From Hyphomonadaceae bacterium (GTDB lineage Bacteria > Pseudomonadota > Alphaproteobacteria > Caulobacterales > Aquidulcibacteraceae): a stretch of 8,465 nt of DNA. Both the position numbers and the translations under genes were made by a program. The stretch's first letter is position 1. Each line of letters opens with the position of its first letter. The DNA lies in the NCBI GenBank assembly GCA_025458365.1, contig JALOSP010000036.1, positions 1-8,465 of the forward strand, written 5' to 3'. Below the pieces are notes generated by a model. It was not told the DNA's origin. It searched no databases and was given only the letters and a program-made list of their open reading frames with translations. Positions 5,729 through 8,465 of the stretch are shown here, piece after piece.

Positions 5729-8465
5729 ATGTCGATCAATCTGCAGCGCACCGCGCGCGTTTCCGCACGCAAGATCTTCCTTCACAGCAGCGCACTGGTC
5801 AGTGCCGGCCTGATGGTGGCCACTGGCCTTGCTGCCGCGCCCGCATTTGCTCAATCCACGCCAGAGCCTGCAACGACCCCAACCCCGCCGTCTGAGGTCG
5901 TTGTGGTGCGCGGTGCCCGCCCGATTGCCGAATCCGACCGCGCCGCCCTGATCGAACAGCGCAATGCGGTGAGCCTGGTATCGGTGCTGTCAGCCGACGA
6001 GGCCGGTCGCCTGGCAGACCAGAACATCGCTTTTGCCGTCGGCCGTCTCCCCGGCGTGGCGGTCGAGCGTGATCAAGGCCAGGCGCGCTATATCAATCTG
6101 CGCGGCCAGCCGCGTCGCTGGACCAATATCTCGATTGACGGGCTGAACATCGTCTCGCCCGAAGGCCGTCAGACCCGGTTTGACAATCTGCCCAGCGCCA
6201 TTGCCAGCCGGGTGACCGTGACAAAGGCCGTCACCCCGGACATGCCAGGCGACACGGTCTCTGGCAATGTGGACATCCGCACACGCACGGCCTTCGACTA
6301 TCGTGGTCGGGCCATCCGTGGCGGGGTTCAGTTCGGGCGCGTGGAACTGGGTGGCGGCGATGAGGTCGATGCCAATATCGTGGTGTCCGACCGTTTCATG
6401 AACGACACGCTGGGCCTGCTCGCACAGGCTTCCTACTACGAACGCGAGATGGTGACCGACAATTGGGAAACCGATCCGTGGCTGCGGCCCGGTGGCACGC
6501 TGGCTGGTGCGACGGGACCGTCCGGCATTGACCGGCGCCCCGGTTCTGAAACCCGGCGGTGGGCGCGCGAGCATGAGAACAAGCTCTACCGGCTCACCCG
6601 TGGCAATATCTCCGGCTCGCTGCGCGCCGATTTCCGCCCTTCGGATGATCACGAGTTCTTTGCCCAGACGGTCTATACCCAGTTCACCGACAACGAATTG
6701 CGCAACAATTACATCTTCCGGCTGGACAATGGCGCGGCCAACACGCCGACCACGGCCTGCCCGGCGGCACCCATCGCTGTCACTGGTGGCAATGGCGCCA
6801 ACGATATCTGCAACGGCAATACGCCGGAGTTTGGCACCGTGTTTGGCGCCCGCTTGCAGTCGAACTTCCGCACCGCCAGCATCAAGGAATATGTGCACGC
6901 CTCGTCCGTCGGTGGCGAGCATGAGTTCGGCGATCTCGAGGTCGAGTGGAAGCTGAACTACACGATCGCCGAGGACGGGCAGGGCGATGCGGCCCAGCCT
7001 TTCTTCCAGAGCCCCGGCGATGCTGCCTTGCGCCCCGCCGTCACCTATGATTTCCGTGACCCGTTTGGCCACCGGGTCGAGCTTTACCGGACCATCGTCA
7101 CCGGAACCGGCTCGAGTGCCGTGCGCACCCGTGGCGCGCGGGTGACCGACATCGAACAATTTGCCCAGACATTTCAGAACATCGAGCGGGTCGATGGTGG
7201 CTCCACCACCGAAGCCTGGACCGGACGCGTGGATTTCGAATACGAGATGGACCTGTTTGGTGGCGAAACCGATATCGGCTTCGGTCTGCTTTATACGACC
7301 CGCGAAAAGGTCAATGACCCCCGGATCTTCAACGCCACGGCGGCCAATCTGACCACCGCAGGCCGTGCCCAGTTCAGCTATGGCGATGTAGCCATTCCCG
7401 GCGGTTTCCAGGGCGAGATGCCGCTGGGCTACACGTTCCGCTATTACTCTGAGGACCGGATGGTCGCCTATATGGATGACTTGATCGCAGCAGGGATTGC
7501 GACCCGCGATGCCGCGCGCGAACGGGAGGCCTTCTACGCGGTTACCGAAGACATCCTCGCCGCCTATGTCATGGGCGAGACCGAGTTTGATTGGGGCAAT
7601 GTCGTCTATGGCGTGCGCGTCGAGCAGACCGAGAACACCGGCCAGGGCTTCTCGCCTGTGACCGGTGCGGTGGTGAACGCTGGATCCGACAGTGTCGAAC
7701 TCTACCCCAGCGTCCACGTCAATGTGGACCTGAATGATGACATGAAGCTCCGCTTCGGCCTGACAACCGGTGCATCGCGCCCGGACTATGACCAGCTTGC
7801 CCCGAACTTCTCGGTCGATGACGGCCCCGGCCTGATCACGGGCGGGAACCCCGAAGCCACAGCCGAGCGAGCCATCGGCGTGGATGCCTATTGGGAATGG
7901 TACATGCAGCCGCAGGGCTACATGTCGGTTGGTGTGTTCTACAAAAGCCTGTCAGATGTGCTCTTCAACCAGTCTGGGATTTTTGGCCTCGACATCCTCA
8001 ATTCCGGGACCGTTGACCGCTCCGGCTATACGCTGACCACCCTGCGCAATGGTGGCGAGGGGCATATTGCCGGAATCGAGCTGACCTGGAACCAGTTTGC
8101 CGAGGACATGGTGAAAGCGGCCGGCGGGCCGGAATGGATGGAAGGCATCGGCTGGCGCTTCACCGCCACACTGTCGGATTCCGAGATGACGATCCCGCGC
8201 GTTGGCACCGCACCTTCACGGGTTGCACCGCTGTCCGGGGCCTCGGACCTCGTTTACAACGCCAGCCTTGTCTATGAAAAGTACGGGTTTTCAGCCCGTC
8301 TGGCCTACCAGTTCCGCACCGACTGGCTGCAATCTGTCGGCGGCTATGCAACGGTGAATGGCACGGTTGTTCCCGACGGAAACGGCGATGTGTACTGGTA
8401 TGAGGATGACGAGCTGGACTTCTCGCTGCGCTATGAGCTGACCGACAATATCCAGCTCACTTTCG
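5729..8465 (+). CDS. TonB-dependent outer-membrane receptor (TonB-Xanth-Caul type), C-terminus beyond the window
   Basis: The first 912 residues of a TonB-dependent receptor, open without interruption to the window edge. These 22-strand outer-membrane barrels take up scarce substrates using energy from TonB-ExbB-ExbD. A signal peptide ends APAFA-QS (cleavage after residue 41). EVVVVRG (56-62) resembles a TonB box. The plug domain (about 70-190) shows VLSADEAGRLADQNIAFAVG, LPGVAVERDQGQARYINLRG, and TVTKAVTPDMPGDTVSGNVD, the signature I associate with the TIGR01782 TonB-Xanth-Caul family, often linked to carbohydrate uptake. The barrel follows. Two cysteines (C344, C361) in a Gly/Asn-rich segment could form a disulfide in an extracellular loop. 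ATG 5729 has GGGAG (5717-5721) seven bases upstream. Substrate is unknown, and no degradative enzymes are in view to suggest one. The missing end is the window boundary, not a mutation. Confidence 0.93.
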   Translation, partial: MSINLQRTARVSARKIFLHSSALVSAGLMVATGLAAAPAFAQSTPEPATTPTPPSEVVVVRGARPIAESDRAALIEQRNAVSLVSVLSADEAGRLADQNIAFAVGRLPGVAVERDQGQARYINLRGQPRRWTNISIDGLNIVSPEGRQTRFDNLPSAIASRVTVTKAVTPDMPGDTVSGNVDIRTRTAFDYRGRAIRGGVQFGRVELGGGDEVDANIVVSDRFMNDTLGLLAQASYYEREMVTDNWETDPWLRPGGTLAGATGPSGIDRRPGSETRRWAREHENKLYRLTRGNISGSLRADFRPSDDHEFFAQTVYTQFTDNELRNNYIFRLDNGAANTPTTACPAAPIAVTGGNGANDICNGNTPEFGTVFGARLQSNFRTASIKEYVHASSVGGEHEFGDLEVEWKLNYTIAEDGQGDAAQPFFQSPGDAALRPAVTYDFRDPFGHRVELYRTIVTGTGSSAVRTRGARVTDIEQFAQTFQNIERVDGGSTTEAWTGRVDFEYEMDLFGGETDIGFGLLYTTREKVNDPRIFNATAANLTTAGRAQFSYGDVAIPGGFQGEMPLGYTFRYYSEDRMVAYMDDLIAAGIATRDAAREREAFYAVTEDILAAYVMGETEFDWGNVVYGVRVEQTENTGQGFSPVTGAVVNAGSDSVELYPSVHVNVDLNDDMKLRFGLTTGASRPDYDQLAPNFSVDDGPGLITGGNPEATAERAIGVDAYWEWYMQPQGYMSVGVFYKSLSDVLFNQSGIFGLDILNSGTVDRSGYTLTTLRNGGEGHIAGIELTWNQFAEDMVKAAGGPEWMEGIGWRFTATLSDSEMTIPRVGTAPSRVAPLSGASDLVYNASLVYEKYGFSARLAYQFRTDWLQSVGGYATVNGTVVPDGNGDVYWYEDDELDFSLRYELTDNIQLTF

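Noticed and set aside
5990..7717. A 575-codon open frame on the minus strand opposite the TonB-dependent receptor
   Set aside because: It lies wholly antisense to a gene with clear plug motifs. Its translation has low complexity in His, Gly, Ala and Asp with no recognisable motif, as expected from G/C-biased codon use in the receptor.
1..8465. A new defence, mobile or biosynthetic system
   Set aside because: All substantial genes belong to recognised families. No transposase, integrase, nuclease, toxin-antitoxin pair, phage gene or direct-repeat array was seen, and composition is uniform by eye.

Overview
The window looks like a piece of an alphaproteobacterial chromosome of the Caulobacter/Maricaulis/Hyphomonas kind. 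Three things point there. The 231-residue response regulator reads as the cell-cycle master regulator CtrA. It sits divergently from the flagellar export genes fliI and fliJ. The window ends in a TonB-dependent receptor of the type expanded in Caulobacterales and Xanthomonads. Base composition is high in G+C throughout, with no patch suggesting recent transfer, and no tRNA, rRNA, CRISPR array, insertion sequence or prophage gene was seen.

Layout. Bases 1-182 hold no gene I can support. A HAD-family hydrolase (183-842, +) converges on, and overlaps by 23 bp, a two-gene minus-strand unit: a 2-oxoglutarate/Fe(II) oxygenase-like protein (1820-2452) and a glycerophosphodiester phosphodiesterase lipoprotein (820-1818), separated by one base. 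Bases 2453-2616 carry a double-hairpin palindromic repeat (2508-2555) and the intrinsic terminator of ctrA (2567-2591). Then come ctrA (2617-3312, -), a 284-bp divergent control region, fliI (3597-4931, +), a 113-bp gap with an inverted repeat, and fliJ (5045-5464, +). A 264-bp non-coding stretch follows, with a large imperfect hairpin and a 20-bp near-perfect palindrome. Last is the TonB-dependent receptor (5729 to the window end, +), whose C-terminus lies outside.

How the genes may work together. The ctrA-fliI intergenic region is the most informative part. It contains a near-consensus CtrA box (TTTA-N7-TTAAC) placed over the expected -35 of a ctrA promoter. A GANTC site (the CcrM methylation target) directly abuts the proposed -10. 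A second GANTC site lies in the fliI leader. This is the arrangement expected if CtrA controls its own gene and an early flagellar operon, and if replication-dependent methylation tunes ctrA. FliI (ATPase) and FliJ (coiled-coil stalk) form the energising part of the flagellar type III export gate. The HAD, phosphodiesterase and oxygenase genes have no evident link to this circuit.

I found no convincing new multi-gene system. The observations worth checking are regulatory architecture, a changed CtrA C-terminus, and several unexplained inverted repeats.
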